Shown here: one piece after another, positions 6,037 through 15,518 of the stretch
Numbering within the stretch: the first letter of the stretch is position 1
Layout of the letters: each line of letters begins with the position of its first letter
Source of the DNA: JBCBTJ01 sp039818665
Lineage (GTDB): Bacteria; Pseudomonadota; Alphaproteobacteria; Caulobacterales; Hyphomonadaceae
DNA: 20,996 nucleotides
Direction: 5' to 3'
NCBI GenBank assembly: GCA_039818665.1
Contig: JBCBTJ010000048.1
Location: 1 to 20,996, forward strand
The notes under the pieces: generated by a model
Told to the model about the DNA's origin: nothing
Database searches by the model: none
Seen by the model: only the letters and a program-made list of their open reading frames with translations
Position numbers and translations under genes: made by a program

Positions 6037-6834
6037 TCAGCCTTTGCCGCTGAGCCGGTTCATCAGCGCGGCCTTGCGCGCCTCGATCGTGGCCGTCGGG
6101 CCGCCGGCGCCGCCGGCCGTTGCAGCGGCGGGTTGGGCGGCGACCGGTTCGAAGGCCGCGAAATGCGGTTTGGCGGCGCCGAGGACCGGAGCAGACCGTC
6201 CTGACGCGGCGAGTTCGACCATGCCGCCGGCTGCGTAAGCTGATCCTTCGGAGACCTCGATCACGCCCTTGACCCACGCCAGCGGGGCCAAGACCTCGTC
6301 CCGCGAGAAGCCATACAGCTCCGTCGTCCCCGCCTTGGCGAAGCGGAACTGGATTCCGTATTCGTCGCGGCCCCTTGGGAACGTGCGGTAAATGCCGCCA
6401 TTCGCGCCATAGAGCTCGAACACCACGCTGTGGGCCTTGGCCACGCTTTTCATCGTGACCACCCAGGGCTCGCCGACCCTCGCATGGGAATAACCGTAGA
6501 TGCGGAACCGATCCTCGACGGGGTTGCCGGAGGGCGCGGCGGGCGCGAAACTCGAATCGGAGACCGCGATCGACAGCGAGGCCGAGCCCAGTTGGTTCAG
6601 CATATCGTCCTTGGCCGTCGCCGTGATCGAGGCCGTGCCGGCGAAATCGCAGGTAAAGCTCCAGCTCGCCGATCCGCCTGAGGCACGCACGTCTCCGGTG
6701 TCCCAGACGCCGGCGCCTTGTTTCTGAAACTCGACTTTGTCGGTCCTGTCCGGCAAGCCGCTCGCCGTGACCGTGATGCTCTGATTGGTTTGCGCGCTGC
6801 TCGGGCCTGACAGGTGCATGGGACCGCTCCTCAT
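6037..6834 (-). CDS. Hypothetical protein with two Ig-like domains and no signal peptide
   Basis: No named family is recognised for this 265-residue protein. The first half (about 7-92) has the alternating pattern of a bacterial Ig-like fold (QSITVTASGLPDRTDKVEF, SASWSFTCDFAGTASITATA). The second (about 108-193) looks like another beta-sandwich (EPWVVTMKSVAKAHSVVFEL, YGIQFRFAKAGTTELYGF). The C-terminal 70 residues are Ala/Gly/Pro-rich and end in a basic segment, ARKAALMNRLSGKG. There is no N-terminal hydrophobic segment, which is odd for Ig-like proteins, usually extracytoplasmic. Two starts are possible: ATG at 6834 (AGGAAG upstream) or ATG at 6819 (GAGGAG 7 bp upstream). It sits between a DUF427 gene and rimO with 43-44 bp gaps, probably co-transcribed with them. 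Confidence 0.65.
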   Translation of the reverse strand: MRSGPMHLSGPSSAQTNQSITVTASGLPDRTDKVEFQKQGAGVWDTGDVRASGGSASWSFTCDFAGTASITATAKDDMLNQLGSASLSIAVSDSSFAPAAPSGNPVEDRFRIYGYSHARVGEPWVVTMKSVAKAHSVVFELYGANGGIYRTFPRGRDEYGIQFRFAKAGTTELYGFSRDEVLAPLAWVKGVIEVSEGSAYAAGGMVELAASGRSAPVLGAAKPHFAAFEPVAAQPAAATAGGAGGPTATIEARKAALMNRLSGKG

Positions 6835-6877
6835 TCCGCTTCCTGCAGAACAAGGCGCGTTTCGACGACGTTTCAGG

Positions 6878-7258
6878 TCAGCTCGTTTCGATCGCGTCCA
6901 CGCGGGCGGGGTAGAAGGCGAGATGGCCCTTAATGGCGGCCACGGCGGGCGCGGGGTCGTAATAGACCCAAGCCGCGTCCTCGATCAGACGCCCGTCCGG
7001 CAAGCGCAGATGATAATAGCTCGCCTCGCCCTTGAACGGACACCAAGACGTCGTCTCAGACCGCTCTAGCAGCGCGGCGTCCGCATAGCGTTCGTCGACA
7101 TAGGCGACGGCTGGATAACTCGCCTCGGCGAGCGACAAATGGGCCGGCGCGTCCGCGACCACGTGTCCGCCGACGCGAACGCGCGCCGGGCTGGAATCAT
7201 GCCGCTCGATTGCGATGGGATGGCGGGGCCCCGGCTCGAGAATGCGCCGCTCGCTCAA
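6878..7258 (-). CDS. DUF427 family protein (TTG start)
   Basis: A 126-residue cytosolic protein of the DUF427 family, whose biochemical role is not established. The family signature is clear: ETTSWCPFKGEASYYHL at about 68-84, then EDAAWVYYDPAPAVAAIKGHLAFYP. The N-terminus ERRILEPGPRHPIAIE also matches the usual family start. I place the start at a TTG (7256-7258), because it gives the family length and overlaps the glutaredoxin stop as TTGA, a coupling arrangement like the common ATGA. The frame further upstream is Arg-rich and lies inside the glutaredoxin gene, so it is not coding. GAGG lies about 10 bp upstream. The coupling suggests the protein is made together with GrxD. Confidence 0.85.
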   Translation of the reverse strand: MSERRILEPGPRHPIAIERHDSSPARVRVGGHVVADAPAHLSLAEASYPAVAYVDERYADAALLERSETTSWCPFKGEASYYHLRLPDGRLIEDAAWVYYDPAPAVAAIKGHLAFYPARVDAIETS

Positions 7259-7596
7259 TTGGCTTCGACCTCGACGCCCTTCTCGGTCAGGAAGTCGCGC
7301 AGTTCGCCGGTCTCGAACATCTCCTTGATGATGTCGCATCCGCCGACGAATTCGCCTTTGACATAGAGCTGCGGAATGGTCGGCCAGTTCGAATAGGATT
7401 TTATGCCCTCGCGGACCGCTTGGTCCTCAAGCACATTGTTCGAAACATATTCGACGCCAAGATAATCGAGTACTTGGACCACCACCGACGAGAATCCGCA
7501 CTGCGGAAAGGTCGGCGTGCCCTTCATGAACAGGACGACGTCGTTCGATTTCACGGCGGCGTCGATCGTTTCGTTGACGTTGGCGGTCTCGGTCAT
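7255..7596 (-). CDS. grxD: Monothiol glutaredoxin, CGFS type
   Basis: A 113-residue Grx4/GrxD-type protein that carries a glutathione-ligated 2Fe-2S cluster and delivers it, often together with BolA. Visible motifs are KGTP (25-28), the active-site CGFS (33-36), the WPTIPQLYVKGEFVGGCDI segment for glutathione and substrate contact, and a C-terminal helix. The start at 7596 is chosen because GGAG lies 7 bp upstream and the protein then has the standard family length; eight extra residues would be added by an upstream start. No bolA gene is adjacent in this window. The gene is 50 bp downstream of a radical SAM gene, an Fe-S enzyme, and overlaps the DUF427 start. Confidence 0.95.
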   Translation of the reverse strand: MTETANVNETIDAAVKSNDVVLFMKGTPTFPQCGFSSVVVQVLDYLGVEYVSNNVLEDQAVREGIKSYSNWPTIPQLYVKGEFVGGCDIIKEMFETGELRDFLTEKGVEVEAN

Positions 7597-7646
7597 GGCG
7601 GATCTCCAAACACTTCGCATTTATGTGTGGCCGCCGCCGCGCGGCG

Positions 7647-8726
7647 TCAAGCGGACGCGGCGGCGATCTCGGTGCGTTTGGCCAGGCGCCGGGCGCGCAA
7701 TTCGCGCAGTTGGCCGCCCAGCCGCTCCTCGAAGAAGCGGTCGCAGCCAAGGCACATATTGGCGATGGGCGCGCCCGTCCCGTCGACGGCTTCGGACTTT
7801 GCCTTGAAAGTCGCCCGATCCCAGCCGTCGGCCAAGCCCATGGCTTCCGGATCGCCGGCATTGATCGCTTGGAGGGCGGGCAGGGCGGCGACGCTGTCGA
7901 GAATGTCGATCAGCGTCTCTTCCGCGAGGCTCCCCAGCGGCGCTTTGGTTTTAAGGCAGCACGGATAGACCGATCCGTCCGGCTCAATCGAGACCTCCGA
8001 CCCGGCGCGCCCATAGTGGAGAAAGTTCTTCCCGCCGGACCAGCGCGCGCAGAAATTCGTCTCGTATCCGGCCTTGGACAGCCCGTTCTGAAACGCGCGC
8101 CCGCGCGGCCACAGCTCGCCGATCCACAAATCCTCCTGCGCGCCGAAGAACAGGAAGGTCGGCCCTTCGCGCTTGGATTTAGCTTCAAGATCCGGCGCTT
8201 TCAGCCGTTCATCCTTCGCCCCGCCGAGCGAGACTTCCCGCACGCCGCGCGAGGCCATCAGCGCTCGGATCTCGTCCATGAAGGCGAACTTCCGCTCGCC
8301 CTGCATGCCCACATGATAATCGTCGATGGAGGCGATCGCGATCGACGCGACGCCGCGCGCCAGCACCTCGTCCAGGATCTCCGGCGTCAGCACGTCGCCC
8401 GTCGTTTGGATCGAGATTTTCGGCGCAGCCTCGCCGTAGCGGGCCTGCAGCGCCTCCAGCGCCGGGTAGAAAAGCTCTTCGCGCACGCCGTCGATCAACA
8501 GCTCGCCGCCCGCCATCACCAAGAGCGTGCGTTCGCGCTCGCCCGTTTTCTCGTTCAGCCAGGTCAGGTCGTCCGGCAGATTGTCGATGACCGCCCGATA
8601 GGCCGCGCGTCCTTCGCCCACCACTTCGGTGAGCGCGTCCCGCACATAGGGGCGGAACCGGTCGTCATAACAGTGCCGGCATTTCCGGTGACAGGCCCAT
8701 GTGAGGACCCAGTAAATCGCCTGCAT
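7647..8726 (-). CDS. Radical SAM protein with SPASM-like C-terminal cysteines, function unknown
   Basis: A 359-residue radical SAM enzyme. The cluster motif is CHRKCRHC (C12, C16, C19) very near the N-terminus, followed by a GGE segment (73-75) typical of SAM binding. The C-terminal half has C226, a CC pair at 256-257 in DGSVYPCCLKT, and CLGC (325-328), a pattern like SPASM/twitch domains that hold auxiliary Fe-S clusters. Such enzymes modify peptides or proteins or mature other enzymes, but the substrate here is unknown and no short precursor peptide was seen next to it. GAGG lies 7 bp before the ATG at 8726. It lies in a minus-strand run between an MBL-fold hydrolase and grxD. Confidence 0.82.
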   Translation of the reverse strand: MQAIYWVLTWACHRKCRHCYDDRFRPYVRDALTEVVGEGRAAYRAVIDNLPDDLTWLNEKTGERERTLLVMAGGELLIDGVREELFYPALEALQARYGEAAPKISIQTTGDVLTPEILDEVLARGVASIAIASIDDYHVGMQGERKFAFMDEIRALMASRGVREVSLGGAKDERLKAPDLEAKSKREGPTFLFFGAQEDLWIGELWPRGRAFQNGLSKAGYETNFCARWSGGKNFLHYGRAGSEVSIEPDGSVYPCCLKTKAPLGSLAEETLIDILDSVAALPALQAINAGDPEAMGLADGWDRATFKAKSEAVDGTGAPIANMCLGCDRFFEERLGGQLRELRARRLAKRTEIAAASA

Positions 8727-8812
8727 GCCGTCGCCTCATATCCCTGCGCCAGGGTCAGTAAGGCCGATCCAAGCGGCCCGGTCGATCCGTCTGACGCCCT
8801 TGTGAGTCGATG

Positions 8813-9490
8813 TTATGCGCGCGCCGGCAGCACGTTGTCGGCGACGAAGGGGTTGTCCATCCGCTCCTGGCCGAAGGTCGAGAGCGGCCCATGCCCCGGC
8901 ACGAAGCGCATTTCGTTCCCGAGCGGCCAGAGTTTTTCGGTGATCGAGTCGATCAGCTGCTGATGGTTCCCGCGCGGAAAATCGGTCCGCCCGACCGACC
9001 CGCGGAACAGCACGTCGCCGACAAAGGCGAGCCGGCCCTCCTGATTGTAAATCACCACATGGCCGGGCGTGTGGCCCGGACAGTGGACGACCCCGAACTT
9101 CACCCCGCTAAGCTCCAACTCGTCGCCCTCGTTGAGATACCGGTCCGGCGTCACATTCTTGCCGTCTGCGATGCCGAACCGCGCGCCCTGGGCTTCGATT
9201 TCATCGAGCAGCCATTGATCGTCCTTGTGCGGGCCGATGATCGGGCAGCCGGTGCGCTCTTTCACCGCCGTCGCCGCGCCGGCGTGATCGAGATGGCCAT
9301 GCGTCAGCCACACCGCGACGATCTTCACGCCCATTTGCTCGGCCGCGCCCATTAGCTTGTCCACCTCGCCGCCCGGATCGATGAACACGCCTTCCATGGT
9401 TTCGGTCGACCAAATCAGAGACGTGTTCTGCTGCAACGGCGTCACCGGAATGATCCGGATCTCGAGTTTGGGCTGCGGGGCGTCGGTCAC
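8813..9490 (-). CDS. MBL-fold metallo-hydrolase, YcbL/glyoxalase II-like
   Basis: A 225-residue cytosolic metallo-beta-lactamase-fold hydrolase resembling YcbL-type hydroxyacylglutathione hydrolases, which cleave thioesters such as S-lactoylglutathione. Metal ligands are visible: HGHLDH (H64, H66, D68, H69), H140 in HCPGHTPGH, D159 in FVGDVLF and H210 in VPGHGP. VGRTDFPRG is also characteristic. The extra C-terminal substrate domain of classical GloB is absent. The start is a GTG at 9490 with AAGGAG 8 bp upstream; a longer frame would add 18 residues without family similarity. Other thioester or persulfide substrates are possible. It is divergent from the M48 protease gene. Confidence 0.88.
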   Translation of the reverse strand: MTDAPQPKLEIRIIPVTPLQQNTSLIWSTETMEGVFIDPGGEVDKLMGAAEQMGVKIVAVWLTHGHLDHAGAATAVKERTGCPIIGPHKDDQWLLDEIEAQGARFGIADGKNVTPDRYLNEGDELELSGVKFGVVHCPGHTPGHVVIYNQEGRLAFVGDVLFRGSVGRTDFPRGNHQQLIDSITEKLWPLGNEMRFVPGHGPLSTFGQERMDNPFVADNVLPARA

Positions 9491-9600
9491 GGCGCGGGCT
9501 CCTTGATCTGGCGGCAAAGTCGGGCAGGCGGGCCGACAGGTCAACGCTTCCGCTGGGTCGTCCGGCGCGGTAAGACTGCGGCCGAAATCGGGAGGACGCC

Positions 9601-10518
9601 ATGTTCCGCGGGCGCTTTGGGATCATCATCGTCGCTGTCATCGGCCTCTTCCTCTATTGGCAGGCCAATCAGACCGTGAACCCGTTCTCGGGGAAGAAAG
9701 AGTTCAACGTCATCTCCATCGAAGAGGCGAGCCGGCTCGGCGCTCAGTCTTACGTCCAGATCCTGCAGCAGGAGCAGGGCGGCGTTCTTTGCGAAACCAC
9801 CGCCTGCGGCGCCGAAGCGCGCCGCGTGGTCGACACCGTCCGCGAGATCGGCGACCGGCTCCGCGTCGCCGCGATCGAGCTGGAAGACGAGCTCCTCGCC
9901 CAGGGGCTCCAGTTCCAGCCCGTCGCCCGCGAGTTCGATTGGACCTTCAACGTGGTCCCGTCGCAGCAGCCCAACGCCTTCTGCCTGCCGGGCGGTTATG
10001 TGGCCGTCTATACGCAGATCATGGATGTCACGGGCGACAATGACGGCCAGTTCGAGCCGGACGACGATCTTCGCGATCTCGACAAGCTCGCCGTCGTCAT
10101 GGGCCACGAGATCGGCCACGCGCTCGCCCATCACGGCGCCAAGCGCATGAGCCAGGGCCGCATCGCGCAAATCGGCCAGATGGCGGTCGGCGTCGCCGTC
10201 GGCGACATGGACCCGACCCAGCGCCAGGCCGTGCTCGGCGCCTTCGGCTTCGCGGCCTCGGGCGGCCTCAACAAGTTTTCCCGCGACCATGAGACCGAGG
10301 CCGACAAGATCGGCCTGGAGCTGCTCGTGCGCGCCTGTTTCGACCCCCGCGAGGCGCCCGAGCTTTGGGAGCGGATGGGCGCGCTCGGCGGCGGCCAGCG
10401 CCCCCCGGAATGGATGTCCACGCACCCGGCCAGTGAAACCCGCGCTGAGAACTTCCGGACGTGGATGCCGGCCGCGGTCGCCGAATATGAACGCCGTTGC
10501 TCCGGCGGCGGCTTCTAG
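9601..10518 (+). CDS. M48 family zinc metalloprotease, membrane-anchored
   Basis: A 305-residue envelope protease. One N-terminal membrane helix (about 6-20) probably anchors a periplasmic catalytic domain. The zinc site is HEIGH (H169, E170, H173), and E231 in SRDHETEAD is the expected third ligand, matching the SRxxExxAD form of M48 enzymes. THPASETRAENF near the C-terminus is the usual M48 closing motif. No TPR or bepA-like C-terminal extension is present, so it is closer to LoiP/YcaL-type quality-control proteases. Two cysteines (64 and 69) lie in a CETTAC loop and may form a disulfide, which supports periplasmic location. GGGAGG lies 5 bp before the ATG. Confidence 0.9.
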   Translation: MFRGRFGIIIVAVIGLFLYWQANQTVNPFSGKKEFNVISIEEASRLGAQSYVQILQQEQGGVLCETTACGAEARRVVDTVREIGDRLRVAAIELEDELLAQGLQFQPVAREFDWTFNVVPSQQPNAFCLPGGYVAVYTQIMDVTGDNDGQFEPDDDLRDLDKLAVVMGHEIGHALAHHGAKRMSQGRIAQIGQMAVGVAVGDMDPTQRQAVLGAFGFAASGGLNKFSRDHETEADKIGLELLVRACFDPREAPELWERMGALGGGQRPPEWMSTHPASETRAENFRTWMPAAVAEYERRCSGGGF

Positions 10519-10545
10519 CCCGCGTTAGACGCGCCATGATGTGCC

Positions 10546-10635
10546 GGTCCGGCCAAAGACCTGCACTCTAAGCCCAGTGTTCATAGGGCCCGTTTCGCCG
10601 GACCTGTACTGTCGATGCGGGAGTCCCGGTCCGGC
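10546..10635. repeat. Three alternating copies of an 8-bp inverted repeat
   Basis: GGTCCGGC occurs at 10546-10553 and 10628-10635, with its complement GCCGGACC at 10597-10604. The middle copy can pair with either neighbour. The cluster fills the 144-bp gap between the convergent M48 protease and SdpI-like genes, where no gene is seen. It may help end both transcripts, but no T-tract follows. Confidence 0.35.
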
Positions 10636-10662
10636 GCTGAAATCGGGCCAAATCCCGCTGAT

Positions 10663-11256
10663 TCAGGCCGCGGCGCGGCGTCTCCGCAGAAGCATCCAGA
10701 CCGACAGAAACACAGCGGCGGCCGGCCACACCCAGAAGCCGATCCGGTCTGCCTGGGCGACCGGAAGCGTCAGCCAAACCCCCGCATAGGCCAAGCCTGC
10801 GAGCGCTGTGATCCAACCTACGGCGCGGTTCTTCGCTTGCGTCGCCGCAGGGCTGCATTCTGTTTGTTTTATTACAGATAGCTGCTTCGGCAGGGCGTTG
10901 CCGTAGGCCATGATCATAAGGCCGAGAAGCGCGCCCATGGCGCGGCGCCGGGTCTCGCGCTCCGGGTCCTCCAGCAGTCCGCCGACGTCGGCGGCGACCA
11001 GCGCCAATCCGACGACCAAAACCAACGACGCGCCCGCCAATGTGGCCTTCGCAAACCGCCATTCCGCTAGAGTCCCGCAAAGCGCCAATTTCGAGTGCCG
11101 CGCCGCTTCCATCGCGGCGAGCGCGCCAAGCGGCGCGAACATCGCAATTTGGTGCGCCAAGCGCGGCTCCGGATCGATGACGAGGATCAGGCCGCCGGTG
11201 AGCACAGCGAGCAATGCAATGGGGAAGGCGAGGTCTGAAAAGCGAAGATCATTCAT
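10663..11256 (-). CDS. SdpI-like multi-pass membrane protein
   Basis: A 197-residue inner-membrane protein with about six hydrophobic segments (near 9-27, 34-50, 70-90, 106-121, 143-164 and 171-190). GALLGLMIMAYGNALPK at 108-124, followed by AKNRAVGWITALAGL, resembles the conserved GN-LPK and R-x-x-GW segments of SdpI immunity/signal-transduction proteins. In Bacillus subtilis, SdpI gives immunity to the SdpC toxin and sequesters its ArsR-family repressor SdpR. The preceding gene here encodes an SdpR-like regulator, which supports the call. ATG at 11256 is preferred, with AAGGA 9 bp upstream; a GTG at 11262 overlapping the regulator stop (GTGA) is the alternative. The similarity is judged by eye, so the family call is moderate. 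Confidence 0.6.
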   Translation of the reverse strand: MNDLRFSDLAFPIALLAVLTGGLILVIDPEPRLAHQIAMFAPLGALAAMEAARHSKLALCGTLAEWRFAKATLAGASLVLVVGLALVAADVGGLLEDPERETRRRAMGALLGLMIMAYGNALPKQLSVIKQTECSPAATQAKNRAVGWITALAGLAYAGVWLTLPVAQADRIGFWVWPAAAVFLSVWMLLRRRRAAA

Positions 11257-11258
11257 GA

Positions 11259-11576
11259 TCACGTTTCCTTTTTTCTGAAACCGCTTGGCGGTACGGTCCG
11301 TTCAGTCTGGTCTGACAGTTCAAGGCCGACGGCGCTGGCGAAACCCAGCAAAGCGTCCTCGAGCACCGACATCTTGATCCGATAGGTGACGGTCTTCCCC
11401 ACCTTCTCCGCCTCCACCAGGCCAGCTTCGCGCAAAACCGCGAAATGCGCAGACATGGTGGGCTTCGACACGGTAAACTGCTCGGCCAATTCGCCCGCGG
11501 TCATCGGCTCGCGCTGCAACAGCTGCAGAACGCGCCGACGCGTCGGATCGGACAGAGCTTTGAAGACCAAGTTCAT
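11259..11576 (-). CDS. ArsR-family winged-helix repressor, SdpR-like
   Basis: A 105-residue DNA-binding regulator. FKALSDPTRRRVLQLL and MTAGELAEQFTVSKPTMSAHFAVLREAGLV form the ArsR winged helix-turn-helix, and KVGKTVTYRI is the wing. The closest resemblance is to SdpR-type autorepressors. There is no cysteine in the protein, so thiolate metal sensing of the ArsR/SmtB kind is unlikely. It overlaps or abuts the SdpI-like membrane protein and is transcribed with it. A near-palindromic operator sits over its promoter, so autorepression is expected, perhaps relieved when the membrane protein captures the repressor (inferred from SdpR/SdpI). No Shine-Dalgarno site is present. Confidence 0.88.
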   Translation of the reverse strand: MNLVFKALSDPTRRRVLQLLQREPMTAGELAEQFTVSKPTMSAHFAVLREAGLVEAEKVGKTVTYRIKMSVLEDALLGFASAVGLELSDQTERTVPPSGFRKKET

Positions 11577-11581
11577 AAATC

Positions 11582-11612
11582 GATAATTAGCTAATCATCT
11601 AAATAATGTCAA
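11582..11612 (-). promoter_or_regulatory. Promoter and operator of the ArsR/SdpI-like operon
   Basis: On the minus strand a perfect TTGACA (11612-11607) and AATTAT (11588-11583) are 18 bp apart. Only six bases separate the -10 box from the ATG at 11576, so the mRNA should be leaderless. An 18-bp near-palindrome (11582-11599) with the perfect core ATTAGCTAAT covers the -10 box and the 3' half of the spacer, and is the likely ArsR binding site. Confidence 0.6.
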
Positions 11613-11636
11613 ATCCGCGATAAAGGCCGATATTTC

Positions 11637-11666
11637 TTGCGCGGGGAGGGGACTCGCCGCTAGACA
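11637..11666 (+). promoter_or_regulatory. Possible carB promoter
   Basis: TTGCGC (11637-11642) and TAGACA (11661-11666) are 18 bp apart, with an expected start near 11673 and a leader of about 23 bases carrying GGAG. Both boxes are imperfect, so this is a candidate only. It is about 40 bp from the divergent ArsR operator. Confidence 0.35.
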
Positions 11667-11695
11667 CCGGCCGTTTGCCTTCTCGGAGCTGCGCC

Positions 11696-14974
<3,279 letters not shown>

Positions 14975-14995
14975 ACAGAGGCATCTTGACCCGCT

Positions 14996-15019
14996 GGGAG
15001 ATAGCAGGGACGCTCTCCC
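14996..15019 (+). terminator. Weak hairpin between carB and greA
   Basis: GGGAGA (14996-15001) and TCTCCC (15014-15019) form a 6-bp inverted repeat with a 12-base loop. There is no T-tract. It could partly separate carB from greA transcription or be incidental. Confidence 0.25.
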
Positions 15020-15042
15020 CGTAACGTAACGGCAGACCATTC

Positions 15043-15516
15043 ATGCAAAGAATACCTATGACCGGCGAGGGCTATGCGGCCCTCGACAGTGAACTTAAGA
15101 CTCTGAAGTCCGTCGAACGCCCGGCTGTCATCCAGGCGATCGCGGAGGCGCGCGAGCATGGCGACCTTTCAGAGAACGCCGAGTACCACGCCGCCAAGGA
15201 GCGCCAGAGCTTTATTGAAGGCCGCGTGGCCGAACTGGAAGACAAACTCGCCCGCGCCGATGTGATCGAGCCTGCGAAACTGTCGGGCGAGACGGTGAAG
15301 TTCGGGGCGACCGTCGCGGTCGTGGACGTCGATACCCAAGAGGAATCGCGCTATAAAATCGTCGGTGAAGACGAGGCGGATGTGGCGGCAGGCAAGATTT
15401 CCATCACCTCGCCGCTGGCGCGCGCCCTGATCGGAAAAGCGGTCGGCGAGGAGGCCGAAGTCTCGGCGCCAGGCGGCGCGAGGGCCTACGAAATCGCCGC
15501 ACTGGAGTACAAATAG
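15043..15516 (+). CDS. greA: Transcription elongation factor GreA
   Basis: A 157-residue factor that enters the RNA polymerase secondary channel and stimulates cleavage of backtracked transcripts. The N-terminal coiled coil (about 1-75) carries the acidic tip HGDLSENAEY, with D41 and E44 as the catalytic pair. The C-terminal FKBP-like domain runs from about 80 to 157 (VKFGATVAVVDVD, ISITSPLARALIGKAVGEEAEV). The start at 15043 fits the family's MQxIPMT opening; a second ATG at 15058 is less likely. The ribosome site is weak. Length is standard. The ELM1-like gene begins 2 bp after its stop, so the two form an operon. Confidence 0.96.
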   Translation: MQRIPMTGEGYAALDSELKTLKSVERPAVIQAIAEAREHGDLSENAEYHAAKERQSFIEGRVAELEDKLARADVIEPAKLSGETVKFGATVAVVDVDTQEESRYKIVGEDEADVAAGKISITSPLARALIGKAVGEEAEVSAPGGARAYEIAALEYK

Positions 15517-15518
15517 CC

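Noticed and set aside
6023..6853. Second minus-strand frame over the Ig-like gene (276 codons)
   Set aside because: It is extremely Arg-rich, whereas the chosen frame has balanced composition, beta-sandwich patterning and ribosome sites.
7623..8963. Long plus-strand open frame (446 codons) opposite the radical SAM gene
   Set aside because: It is antisense to a gene with clear Fe-S motifs, spans its upstream gap into the next gene, and has low-complexity Arg/Ala/Gln-rich composition typical of GC-rich shadow frames.
14986..15014. Possible greA promoter starting with TTGACC
   Set aside because: The -35-like box is good but the matching -10 position (GACGCT) fits only two of six consensus bases.
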